Assembly: GCF_020687045.1 (NCBI RefSeq)
Contig: NZ_JAJEPW010000005.1
Location: 1-64,000 of the forward strand
DNA length: 64,000 nucleotides
Direction: 5' to 3'
Source: Vescimonas cirricatena
Lineage (GTDB): Bacteria; Bacillota; Clostridia; Oscillospirales; Oscillospiraceae
This document shows, piece after piece, positions 43,013 to 51,584 of this stretch. Each line of letters begins with the position of its first letter. Positions within the stretch are counted from its first letter, which is position 1. The notes beneath the pieces were generated by a model, which was not told the DNA's origin, made no database searches, and saw only the letters and a program-made list of their open reading frames with translations. Made by a program: the position numbers and the translations under genes.

Positions 43013-43159
43013 ATGGAGTGGCTACAAACCCCACCAGCACAACCTAAAGTGGCTTGCGGAGTCCGAGTGTGTTGGGATATGGAAGACAAAGATCCGTACC
43101 CTGATCCTTGTGGACTGCAGGTCTGTATTATTAAGTTTTGTTTGCAAAACTATAGTTAA
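43013..43159 (+). CDS. Cysteine-rich RiPP precursor peptide B
   Basis: This 48-residue peptide starts 18 bases behind peptide A with its own AAGGAGGAA. It opens with MEWLQTPPAQPK and has five cysteines at 15, 20, 33, 38 and 43, with a central acidic DMEDKDPYPDP segment. The leader-like start resembles peptide A, but cysteine number and spacing differ. Two precursors with one maturase suggest a two-peptide product or a broad enzyme. It is too short for standard gene callers and likely to be unannotated in relatives. Confidence 0.72.
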   Translation: MEWLQTPPAQPKVACGVRVCWDMEDKDPYPDPCGLQVCIIKFCLQNYS

Positions 43160-43167
43160 CATAGTAT

Positions 43168-43206
43168 TAGGTAATCTGGTGCCAGTCCCTCACCAGATGC
43201 CTTTTA
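43168..43206 (+). terminator. Weak hairpin between precursors and maturase
   Basis: ATCTGGTG pairs with CACCAGAT (loop CCAGTCCCT) and is followed by GCCTTTTAT. Partial termination here would give more precursor mRNA than enzyme mRNA, a common layout of peptide operons. Confidence 0.5.
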
Positions 43207-43251
43207 TATGTATTATTGTCAGTCTTATTAGTTGCTTTAGGGGAAAGAAAA

Positions 43252-44523
43252 ATGAAACATTCTTGCTTTAATGTGTGCACATACAACCATGATGGAATGG
43301 TTATTTATAATACAATGACTGGAGCGGTTATTGCTTTAAATCAATACTACAGTCGAATGTATCAAGATATATATTTAGCCGATTCAGACTTTGCAACTAA
43401 TATGCAAAAAGGTGGATTCTTTGTAGATGACCAAAAAGATGAAGTTGCTGAACTGTTGCAAATATCAACTTATGCCCGGGAAAACTTGACAAGTAGAAGT
43501 TACACAATTGCTCCCACGCTGTCGTGTAACTTCAGGTGTCCATACTGCTTTGAAGATGGACATAGATACAACACTATGACTGATGCTGTTATTGACAAAA
43601 CAATTGCTTTCATTAACAACGATGTGCAGGAGGCTGAAGCTGTTTCAATTGCTTGGTATGGCGGAGAACCGTTGTTGTGCCCAGAAATTATCCAAAGAAT
43701 AACCGAAAACATACATGTCAAGGACGGTGGCTTTACTGCGTCAGTAATTACAAACGGGTATTTTCTTGATCGTAAAATGGCGGAATTTTTGCAACGTCAA
43801 AAGGTGGGATATGCGCAAGTTACAGTTGATGGTCCCCCAGACATTCATAATGCAAGACGCAGACTCCCAAACGGGCAAGATACCTTCCATAGAATTTTAT
43901 CTAATGTGGCTGAAGCAAATGACTATTTAAAGATAAATCTCCGCGTTAACGTTGATGCGAGTAACAGAGATCGTATTGATGATATTTTTGATTTTTTGGA
44001 TAACTATGGGCTGAGAGGAAAAGTACAGCTATATTTGGCTGCTGTTGAAAACATTCACGGGTCATGCAATAATGGTACATGTTTGGAGGATCATGAGTTT
44101 TCCGCGTTTGAAGCATCGTTTTATGAGCGGAATGTTGATCGTGGATACTCCTTCATATATCTGCCATGCTTCAATCCAACCATATGCGGCGCTGTCACCA
44201 AGACTATGTGTATCATTGATCCGATAGGAGACCTCTACAAGTGTTGGAACGAAATTGGCATGCACACAAGATCATATGGATCAATTTTTGGTGGCAACAA
44301 CAGATCGAACATAGACCAGTGGAATAATTATCAGGTAGCTTCATATGAGGAATGCAGAGAATGCGCTTTCCTGCCTGTTTGCATGGGTGGATGTCCCTAT
44401 CGTTCTATATCAGGAGGCAGTAAACAATGCATTTCAGTCAAATACAACTACGAGAGATTAATTCGTATCCTTGCAGAAAGGGTCAAAAAAAGAAATGAAA
44501 AGAATACTTCAATTCGGAATTAG
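43252..44523 (+). CDS. Radical SAM/SPASM peptide maturase
   Basis: This 423-residue cytoplasmic enzyme has an N-terminal part of about 85 residues (FNVCTYNHDGMVIYNTMTGA) that resembles leader-binding regions of peptide maturases. It is followed by the radical SAM motif with C92, C96 and C99 (SCNFRCPYCFE) and a YGGEPLL motif. The SPASM domain has cysteines in MCIIDPIGDLYKCW, ECRECAFLPVCMGGC and QC, which bind auxiliary Fe-S clusters. ATG 43252 after GGGGAAAG is chosen; a TTG at 43216 is also in frame. It probably links cysteine sulfur to other residues of peptides A and B. Confidence 0.9.
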   Translation: MKHSCFNVCTYNHDGMVIYNTMTGAVIALNQYYSRMYQDIYLADSDFATNMQKGGFFVDDQKDEVAELLQISTYARENLTSRSYTIAPTLSCNFRCPYCFEDGHRYNTMTDAVIDKTIAFINNDVQEAEAVSIAWYGGEPLLCPEIIQRITENIHVKDGGFTASVITNGYFLDRKMAEFLQRQKVGYAQVTVDGPPDIHNARRRLPNGQDTFHRILSNVAEANDYLKINLRVNVDASNRDRIDDIFDFLDNYGLRGKVQLYLAAVENIHGSCNNGTCLEDHEFSAFEASFYERNVDRGYSFIYLPCFNPTICGAVTKTMCIIDPIGDLYKCWNEIGMHTRSYGSIFGGNNRSNIDQWNNYQVASYEECRECAFLPVCMGGCPYRSISGGSKQCISVKYNYERLIRILAERVKKRNEKNTSIRN

Positions 44524-46132
44524 GTATTTTCATGAACTGCGATTCAAAATCGCTATGATTCTAATTCTGACAATCATATCTAGTATGCTTTCTGTAACTG
44601 CCCCATATTTGTTAGGGCTATTCTTTGACGCCTTGATTGCTTCTGCATCTATCGTCAGAATAATGTACATTTGCTTAATATATTTACTTTTAATGACATG
44701 TACTCTATTTGTTGGATATGAATTAAATTTGCTGAAAGTCAAAGTACATACAAAGGCATCATATCGATTAAACTCTGAGGTGCTATTTTATATTCACAGA
44801 TTGCCCTATGACACTACGATGTTCATGGACTCAAGCTACTATACACAACGAATAAACAATGATGCTACACAAATAATTTCCTATATTTTGGAGGCGTTGT
44901 CCGGAATCATTATTAACGTTGTTAGCATTATTCTCCCATCCGTTGTTATATTCAATATCTTTCCGCCAATCTTACCAGGCATTTTTCTTGCGATCATGTT
45001 ATATGTTTTTGCGTATACAGCGATGCGTTCAGTTCTTTATAAAACGGGTATGGCATTCAAGGAAGGACAATCTGTATTTTTTAAAAAGCTAAGTCAGCAA
45101 CTGACCGCTATTAAACTGATAAAGCTGTTTGATTTAAGCTACCTTTTCGCAGATTTATTGAATAAGGCTTTCGCCCATGTTTTAAAGACAACGATCAACT
45201 ACCAGAAAAAGGCATATATTTTTTCGAGTCTTGACTCTCTAATTTCCTCGGTCTGCCAAATTCTGTTTCTATTTTCTGGCGGATATATGGTTTCAAAAAA
45301 CTTGATAACCATAGGAAATTTAACCATCGTGCTAAGCTATATATCGATGATTATTACTTCTGCAAGATACTTCTTCTCTCTCGGAAAGCAAACACAGGAT
45401 ACATTAGTTTGTTATGCGAGAATTTCTGAGTTATTAAGTAGTTCACCAGAGTTTAATCATGGGAAAGAACCTAATAACATTGATGAGATAAGCATCATAG
45501 ACTTGTCTGTAAGATTCTCTGAAAATGTAATTCTCCACTCTGTAAATATGCATTTTGAAAAAGGGAAAATTTATGGGGTGGCAGGAAATAATGGAACAGG
45601 GAAGACCACTCTTATAAATATTTTGGCTGGACTATACCGCAACTGTTATTCTGGAAAAATAATCCTGAATAGAAGCATATCACTATCTGAAATCAATCCC
45701 GAATTCATGCGAAAAAATCTCATAAGTGTTTGCCCACAGGATATTTCTCTGATAGAAGGCTCATTGAGAAGCAATTTGCTTTTAGGACATGACGAGCCTG
45801 ATGATTTTTATAATACTTTAGAGTATTTTGGGCTTGATTCCGTTATTGCAAGTCTTCCAAATGGGATTAACACTTCCGTTGATAATCATAACTTTAACCT
45901 TTCTGCAGGAGAAAAGCAGAAGATAGCAATTGTTCGGACAATAATAAAAGGAGGTTGTGTTCTAATTTTTGATGAGCCTACATCTGCGCTTGACACGTTG
46001 ACGAGAGATAGATTTTTGGCTTATCTGCAAAATCATAAAAAAAACAAAATGGTAATCATTGTTTCACATGACATAACGCTTCTTCAACAGCTTGATGAGG
46101 TTGTGAGAATGGAGGGAACAACATTTGAATAA
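44495..46132 (+). CDS. ABC exporter (fused membrane and ATPase domains)
   Basis: This protein of about 545 residues has six membrane helices in the first 310 residues and a nucleotide-binding domain with Walker A GNNGTGKTTL, Q-loop CPQD, signature LSAGEKQK and Walker B CVLIFDEPTSALD. It has no N-terminal C39 protease domain, so leader removal must be done by another enzyme. It overlaps the maturase gene by 29 bases. It most likely exports the mature peptide, and may also give self-protection. A TTG at 44471 would add eight residues. Confidence 0.9.
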   Translation: MKRILQFGIRYFHELRFKIAMILILTIISSMLSVTAPYLLGLFFDALIASASIVRIMYICLIYLLLMTCTLFVGYELNLLKVKVHTKASYRLNSEVLFYIHRLPYDTTMFMDSSYYTQRINNDATQIISYILEALSGIIINVVSIILPSVVIFNIFPPILPGIFLAIMLYVFAYTAMRSVLYKTGMAFKEGQSVFFKKLSQQLTAIKLIKLFDLSYLFADLLNKAFAHVLKTTINYQKKAYIFSSLDSLISSVCQILFLFSGGYMVSKNLITIGNLTIVLSYISMIITSARYFFSLGKQTQDTLVCYARISELLSSSPEFNHGKEPNNIDEISIIDLSVRFSENVILHSVNMHFEKGKIYGVAGNNGTGKTTLINILAGLYRNCYSGKIILNRSISLSEINPEFMRKNLISVCPQDISLIEGSLRSNLLLGHDEPDDFYNTLEYFGLDSVIASLPNGINTSVDNHNFNLSAGEKQKIAIVRTIIKGGCVLIFDEPTSALDTLTRDRFLAYLQNHKKNKMVIIVSHDITLLQQLDEVVRMEGTTFE

Positions 46133-46736
46133 GTCATTTTATAAGAAATCAATAATGGCAATGCTTTTCGTGTTAATCTATATAGCGGCTTCGACTGCAT
46201 TTGCCCAAATTTTACCCTTGCCGGTATTGCAAGATCTCACAAATTCCAATATAAAAAGACGCATATTGTATGATGCTATTCAGGCTGCGGCGGTAATCCC
46301 TTTTGCGGTAACGTATTTTCGCGATACAGCTTTCAGAAAAATAAAAATATCCTCTAAGTGGATACCTTGGGGGCTTATTGGCGTTTGTGCCATATTGGTA
46401 ACAATAATTCTGCCTGAGAGGGTATACGCCTTTTGGTTTTACTTAATTATTGTTGGATGCGGAGAAGAATTTGTTTTTCGGGGTTATTTGCATCGAGAGC
46501 TGCGAAAAGCATTTTATTTCAAAGTATCCGTCATCTTGGGCGGATTGGTGTTTGGATTTGCACACGGATATTCACATTTTATGGTTCTGGGTGGACCAAT
46601 TACTGGTATCCTTAGCGAGCTCGGTGGTGGCATTGTCGGAGCTCTGATATTCTCGGCGATATACGAAAAAAGCAACTCAATAGGCTGGCCAATTTTGATT
46701 CACGCTTGTTTGGATTTTACGGGGTATTTAGTGTAG
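46125..46736 (+). CDS. CPBP-family intramembrane protease (ABI)
   Basis: This 203-residue protein has about six membrane helices. The family motifs are EEFVFRGYLHREL (double glutamate and Arg), FGFAHGYSHF (His) and HACLDF (His near the C-terminus), the metal ligands of CPBP/Rce1-like proteases. The TTG start has GGAGGG upstream and overlaps the ABC gene by eight bases. In bacteriocin loci such proteins act in immunity or leader cleavage; here it is the only candidate protease, so either role is possible. Confidence 0.85.
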   Translation: MNKSFYKKSIMAMLFVLIYIAASTAFAQILPLPVLQDLTNSNIKRRILYDAIQAAAVIPFAVTYFRDTAFRKIKISSKWIPWGLIGVCAILVTIILPERVYAFWFYLIIVGCGEEFVFRGYLHRELRKAFYFKVSVILGGLVFGFAHGYSHFMVLGGPITGILSELGGGIVGALIFSAIYEKSNSIGWPILIHACLDFTGYLV

Positions 46737-47229
46737 GCTAAATTGTCGCAGGCGTTGTGCTTTTATATTTAAGAGAAACTATTTTTGCGGTTAATATCTA
46801 TTGTTAGAACCTGACACAATTAACCATGCGAGATAGACATGTTGTTCCAACATTTATAAGGAGATTGATTCTGATGGTGCTTTTTTACAATTCATTTGAT
46901 TACACATCACAGCTCCCAATGGATTTCTGTGAGGTGTAACTTTTTTATGGATACCGCTGAGAATTATGTACCATCAATTGCCGCCACTTCCAAGAGGAGC
47001 GGGGCCATCAATAGATTGATTGCCACATTTTGCAAATAAAAGTTCGAGAGCAGTTGTACGATAGATAAGCATTGTAGCGGCATTATCGCTCCGTGTCTTG
47101 TCTATAGGCTGCTCTGTTTTTTCTTCAAAATACTTGTGTCCACATATGTGTCCTTACAGCTGATAGTATGCACCCCAGATTACCTTCCCCTATACAGTCT
47201 AGTATATAGGCCTTTGCGCCTGGCGTTCT
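46737..47229. other. Gap of about 490 bp with a decayed minus-strand frame
   Basis: No intact gene. The minus strand at about 46973-47150 has an open frame of about 58 codons without a start, including RSDNAATMLIYRTTALELLF, whose family I do not recognise. A 21-codon frame at 46875 on the plus strand has a ribosome-binding-like AAGGAG but no other support. The composition changes here from AT-rich to the core type. Confidence 0.45.
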
Positions 47230-48273
47230 TTATAGATCGTCCACCAGTGCGGTGCTCTTAGCATAGGCGGTGCTGCGCGCCTCAAAGAAATCCGTCTTGA
47301 CCATGTTGGCGTCGGCGTACTGGCTGACCCATGCCATGCTCTCCGGCTCGTGCTCGAAGCCGGGATATAGCGCCGGATACCCGAGACTCGTCCAGCGGAG
47401 ATTGCCGAGGTAGCGGATATAATCTGTGACCATCCGGCGGTTCAGCCCCGGCACCTCGTCCCCGATGACATAATGCCCCCACGCGATCTCCTGTTCCACG
47501 CCCTCCAGCATCATTTCCCGAAGCGCCTGCACGTTTTCCGCCGTGAACAGCTCCGGCTGCTCCTTCTGTAGCTCCAAAATAATGTTGCGAAACAGCCACA
47601 GGTGGGTGTTCTCGTCCCGGTTAATGTAGCGGATCTCCTGCGCCGAGCCGGGCATCTTGCCGTTGCGGGAGAGGTTGTAAAAGAACATGAAGCCGCTGTA
47701 AAAATAAATACCCTCCAAAATGAAGTTGGCCATCATCACGCGCAGCAGCGTGAAGGAATCCCTCTTCACTTGAAACTCATTGTAGCAGTTCCCGATGAAG
47801 GTGTTGCGCCGCAGAAGGTGCTCGTCGGTCTTCCACTGGTAGAGGATGTCGTTGCGCTCCACGGGGGAGCAGATGGTGTCCAGCATATAGCTGTAGCTCT
47901 GGGAGTGGACGCACTCCTGAAACGCCTGAATGGACAGGCAGAGATTGACCTCGTTGGCGGTGACATACGCGCCGATGTTGGGCAGATTCGCCGTCTGGAT
48001 GGAGTCCAGAAAGACGAGAAAGCTTAAAATTTTGTCGTAGGCCATGCGCTCGGCGGGCAGCAGGCGGGGATAGTCCTTCACATCCTGCGAGAGATTGATC
48101 TCCTCCGGAATCCAGAAATTGTTCATGGCCTGCCGGTACCAGTCGCTGACCCACGGATACTTCATGTTGTTGAAATCGTTGAGGTTTGTTGTGTTGCCGC
48201 CGATCATACGCCGCAGGCGCACGTCGATGTCACCCTCCGGATTAAAAAGTGGCTTTTTCTTCAGTTCTACCAT
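47230..48273 (-). CDS. nrdB: Class I ribonucleotide reductase, beta subunit
   Basis: This 347-residue protein provides the radical for dNTP synthesis. The diiron ligands are visible: Asp in FLVFLDS, Glu and His in QECVH, Glu in ILEG, and Glu and His in RDENTHLW. The radical tyrosine is present four residues behind the first His (QECVHSQSY), so it is a canonical oxygen-dependent tyrosyl-radical type. It is 14 bases downstream of nrdA in one operon with the Crp-type regulator. This enzyme needs oxygen for activation, notable for a gut Clostridium. Confidence 0.96.
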   Translation of the reverse strand: MVELKKKPLFNPEGDIDVRLRRMIGGNTTNLNDFNNMKYPWVSDWYRQAMNNFWIPEEINLSQDVKDYPRLLPAERMAYDKILSFLVFLDSIQTANLPNIGAYVTANEVNLCLSIQAFQECVHSQSYSYMLDTICSPVERNDILYQWKTDEHLLRRNTFIGNCYNEFQVKRDSFTLLRVMMANFILEGIYFYSGFMFFYNLSRNGKMPGSAQEIRYINRDENTHLWLFRNIILELQKEQPELFTAENVQALREMMLEGVEQEIAWGHYVIGDEVPGLNRRMVTDYIRYLGNLRWTSLGYPALYPGFEHEPESMAWVSQYADANMVKTDFFEARSTAYAKSTALVDDL

Positions 48274-48287
48274 GGTACTGCTCCTCC

Positions 48288-50804
48288 CTATGACGCGCAG
48301 CTTTCGCAGTCCTCCACCTCAAGGGACTTGCTGCGGATGTAGTAGATCGTCTTGACGCCGCTGTGCCACGCATCCAGATACAGCGCCAGTACCTGCCGCA
48401 TGGTGTAGTCGTTGGTGATATACAGGTTCATGCTCTGCGCCTGATCGATGTGCCGCTGGCGCACGCCTGCGGCTCGTACCGACCAGCTTTGGTCGATGAG
48501 GTGAGCCGCCTTATAGTACCACCATGTATCCAGCGACAACTCCGGGGCCACGCGAGGCAGGATGCTGCCCTTCTTCTCCTCCAAAAAGAAGCGCCTCATG
48601 ACAGGGTCGATCCCGGCGGAGGTGCCGGAGAGGATAGAGGTGCTGGAGGTGGGGGCGACGGCCAGCAGGTATGCGTTGCGCATTCCCTGCGCCGCCACCG
48701 TTTCGGCAAGCTCCCGCCACTTGCCGGAGGCGTAGCCCCGCTTCTCAAAATACGCGCCGGTCTGCCAGTCGCTGCCCTCAAACAGCGCATAGCAGCCCTT
48801 TTCCCGTGCCAGTGCCGTGTCCGCCCGGATGGCGGCATAATTGATGCGCTCAAACACCGCGTCGGCGAAGGCGAGATGCTCCTCGCTCTCCCAGCGGATG
48901 CCGCGCTTTGCCAGCATGTGGTGATAGCCGCTGACGCCAAGGCCGATGCTGCGGTATTTGTGGTTTGTGAGCCGGGCGTATTCCAGTGGGTAGAAGTTCA
49001 GGTCGATGACGTTGTCCAGTGCCCGCACCGCCGTCTCCACCGTGCGCTCCATGTAGGTATCGTCCTCCACGGGAAGATTCCCGAGGGAGAGGCTGGCCAG
49101 ATTGCAGACCACGAACTCGCCGGGGCGGGTGGCCGTTACCACCACCGTATCGCCGTTCTCCGTCTGCACCGAGGTGCTGATATGCTCGATGGGCGCCATG
49201 TTCTGCGCGATCTCCGTGCAGAGGTTGGAGCAGTAGATCATGCCCGCATGGCCGTTGGGGTTCATGCGGTTGACGGTGTCGCGGTTAAAGGCGAAGGGCG
49301 TGCCGGTCTCTACAGCCGAGCGCAGCACCAGCCGCACGATGTCCTTGACGGTGACGGTGCGCTTTTCGATGCGGGGGTCGCTGACGCAGTCCAGATACCG
49401 TTTCTCCCACTCCTCGCCCCAATAGTCCTCCAGCGCGTAGCCCTTGACGGTGAGGATATCGTGGGGGCACATGAGATGCCACGGCGCGTCAAGATTTTTC
49501 TCCGCCAATTTCCAGAACAGATCGGGATAGCACACGGCAGGAAACACGTCGTGCGCCTTCATGCGGTCGTCGCCGTTGTTGGTGCGCAACTGCAAAAACT
49601 CAGGGAGATCCTTGTGCCACGCATCTAAGTAGACCGCCACTGCGCCCTGCCGCATGCCCAGCTGATCCACGGCAACGGCAGTGTCGTTCACCAGCCGGAT
49701 CCAGCGGATGACGCCGCCCGCCGCCCCCTGAAAGCCCCGAATGGCGCTGCCGGTGGCCCGTACCTTGCCAAAGTACAGCCCCATGCCTCCACCGAACTTG
49801 GACACCTTTGCAAAATTGTCAACGGAGCGGTAGATGCCGTCCAGACTGTCCGGCACCGTGTCGATAAAGCAGCTGGAAAGCTGGTGATGGGGCTTTCGTG
49901 CGTTGGACATGGTGGGGGTGGCCATGGTGACCTCCATGCGGCTGAGCATATCGTAAAACCGCCTGACCCAGCCCATGCGGTCAGAGGCCTCGTTCATGGC
50001 AAGGTGGAGCGCGATGCCCAGGAACATCTCCTGCGGCGTTTCCAACGGCTCACGGCTGCGGGACTGGATGACGTATCTCTTGAGCAGCAGGTCAAGGCCG
50101 GAATAGGTGAACAGTGTGTCCCGCTTCGGGCATAGAAAGCCCTCCGCAGTGTCGATCTCCTCACGGGAATAGCGGGCGAGGATATAGTCGCCGTACAGCC
50201 CCTTATCCGTCAGATAGCGGAGCTTTTCATACAGGCCTTTCACACCGCGCTCTGTCCACCGCGAGGCATTGCGCTTGGAAAAGGTGTGATTCAAAAGCCG
50301 TGCCGCGATGAACTCCCATTTGGGCGCCTCCACCGTGGTCAACTCCACCGCCGCCTTGGTAAGGGCTTCCATTTTCGCATCCGTGGTCATGGCGGGCTTG
50401 CAGAAGCTCTCAAATTTCAGCTGCAAGGCGCTGAGGGGATAAACCTCTTCCTCGTAATCCTTCTGGATCTGCCGTAGGACGTCCTCAAGGGCGTCATCCC
50501 CTACCTCGTGGGCGAGGTCTGCGCGGACGCGGCGCAGGGCGGCGCGCTTTTCACGGTACAGGATATATGCCTTTGCCACCTCATAGTGTCCGCACTCCAT
50601 GAGTACGCGCTCCACCTCGTCCTGTACACGCTCCACGGTCAGCCCACTGTTTTCCGGCAGGCGCTTGAGCACGACAGACAGCATTTCATCGAGCACCCGG
50701 TCGTCTATCTCCTGCCCTTGGCCGGAAAATGCCTTTTTCATGGCGTTCAGGATCTTTTCTTCTTGGAACGGGACAACTTCGCCCGTTCGTTTTCTGATAT
50801 TCAT
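48288..50804 (-). CDS. nrdA: Class I ribonucleotide reductase, alpha subunit
   Basis: This 838-residue catalytic subunit has an N-terminal ATP-cone (RKRTGEVVPFQEEKILNAM, residues about 4-22) for overall activity control, the central ten-stranded barrel with NLCTEI, and the C-terminal redox cysteine pair in EDCESCAS, reduced by thioredoxin. AGGAGG lies before the ATG. It follows the Crp-type gene by 17 bases and precedes nrdB, giving a crp-nrdA-nrdB operon. Confidence 0.96.
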   Translation of the reverse strand: MNIRKRTGEVVPFQEEKILNAMKKAFSGQGQEIDDRVLDEMLSVVLKRLPENSGLTVERVQDEVERVLMECGHYEVAKAYILYREKRAALRRVRADLAHEVGDDALEDVLRQIQKDYEEEVYPLSALQLKFESFCKPAMTTDAKMEALTKAAVELTTVEAPKWEFIAARLLNHTFSKRNASRWTERGVKGLYEKLRYLTDKGLYGDYILARYSREEIDTAEGFLCPKRDTLFTYSGLDLLLKRYVIQSRSREPLETPQEMFLGIALHLAMNEASDRMGWVRRFYDMLSRMEVTMATPTMSNARKPHHQLSSCFIDTVPDSLDGIYRSVDNFAKVSKFGGGMGLYFGKVRATGSAIRGFQGAAGGVIRWIRLVNDTAVAVDQLGMRQGAVAVYLDAWHKDLPEFLQLRTNNGDDRMKAHDVFPAVCYPDLFWKLAEKNLDAPWHLMCPHDILTVKGYALEDYWGEEWEKRYLDCVSDPRIEKRTVTVKDIVRLVLRSAVETGTPFAFNRDTVNRMNPNGHAGMIYCSNLCTEIAQNMAPIEHISTSVQTENGDTVVVTATRPGEFVVCNLASLSLGNLPVEDDTYMERTVETAVRALDNVIDLNFYPLEYARLTNHKYRSIGLGVSGYHHMLAKRGIRWESEEHLAFADAVFERINYAAIRADTALAREKGCYALFEGSDWQTGAYFEKRGYASGKWRELAETVAAQGMRNAYLLAVAPTSSTSILSGTSAGIDPVMRRFFLEEKKGSILPRVAPELSLDTWWYYKAAHLIDQSWSVRAAGVRQRHIDQAQSMNLYITNDYTMRQVLALYLDAWHSGVKTIYYIRSKSLEVEDCESCAS

Positions 50805-50821
50805 CGGCGACCTCCTTTACA

Positions 50822-51487
50822 TTAACCATCAATTTGCTCCATGACATCAAAATGGTTTTTCTCATACCGGATAAGCCCGTCCCGCTGCATGAGGGACAGC
50901 TCGTTGGAAAGCGCGCTGCGCTCTACGCTGAGATAATCCGCCAGCTGCTGGCGGTTGTAGGGAATATCAAAGGAATAGCTGCCGGTGCGCTTAATACACT
51001 CCGAAAAGTAGGACAACAGCCGCTTGCGAATGGACTTGGGGCCGGTGTGCAGCACCCGGCGGGAGAGCTGCAAATTTTTCTCCGAGCAGAGCGTCAGCAG
51101 ATTCCGCACAAGCCGTACATGGCGCGGGCAGACATTGGCGCAGGGTTCCAGTACGCGCCTGATATTCAGCAGCAGCGCTCGCGTGTCCTCAGCGGCGGTC
51201 ACGTTGACCATCAGCGGCTCGCCCGGCACGCAGGCGTACGCCTCCGCAAAGACGCCGCCGGGGCCGATGCTGCTCAGGACGCTGTTATTGCCCCACACGT
51301 CTCCCATTTCAATGATGACCCGGCCGGAGAGCACCACGCCGATCTGCTCCGTGGCAGTCCCCTCCGGGAAAATAATCTCGCCCTTTTGAAAGGCGTGCTC
51401 CTTCGCGTGCAGGCAACCGAGCATTTCCTCAATGTCCGACGGCTCCATTCCGCGAAAAAGCCGTGTGTTTGCTAAATTGATCTGCAT
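50822..51487 (-). CDS. Crp/Fnr family transcriptional regulator
   Basis: This 221-residue protein has an N-terminal cyclic-nucleotide-binding-like beta roll (about residues 8-115, PEGTATEQIGVVLSGRV) and a C-terminal helix-turn-helix (YNRQQLADYLSVERSALSNEL, about 180-200). The start at 51487 is chosen for GGAGGCG upstream; further upstream codons lack a site. Cysteines in the middle (EPCANVC) could sense redox state. It is the first gene of the nrdAB operon and probably controls it or the divergent iron-sulfur genes. Confidence 0.88.
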   Translation of the reverse strand: MQINLANTRLFRGMEPSDIEEMLGCLHAKEHAFQKGEIIFPEGTATEQIGVVLSGRVIIEMGDVWGNNSVLSSIGPGGVFAEAYACVPGEPLMVNVTAAEDTRALLLNIRRVLEPCANVCPRHVRLVRNLLTLCSEKNLQLSRRVLHTGPKSIRKRLLSYFSECIKRTGSYSFDIPYNRQQLADYLSVERSALSNELSLMQRDGLIRYEKNHFDVMEQIDG

Positions 51488-51502
51488 TTTTTTCGCCTCC
51501 AT

Positions 51503-51516
51503 GTTGGTGTGCCAAC
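51503..51516. promoter_or_regulatory. Palindrome in the divergent crp/ferredoxin promoter region
   Basis: GTTGG and CCAAC are separated by TGTG, in the 97-base space between divergent genes and 16 bases upstream of the Crp-type start codon. It is a candidate operator, perhaps for the Crp-type protein itself. A lone TCACAA half-site lies at 51549. Confidence 0.4.
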
Positions 51517-51584
51517 GGACTTTCATAAATTATGATAGTAGAATAAAATCACAAAGTCAAGAGAAACCGCAAGGGGGTATCAAA

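Noticed and set aside
42827..43159. Peptides A and B as SCIFF or lanthipeptide precursors
   Set aside because: Cysteine number and spacing do not fit the six-in-45 pattern, and no lanthionine synthetase (LanB, LanC, LanM) is present; a radical SAM/SPASM enzyme is.
46875..46940. 21-codon frame after AAGGAG in the gap behind the CPBP gene, as a third peptide precursor
   Set aside because: It lacks the MxWxQxP start, has a single cysteine and lies behind the operon; chance occurrence is likely.
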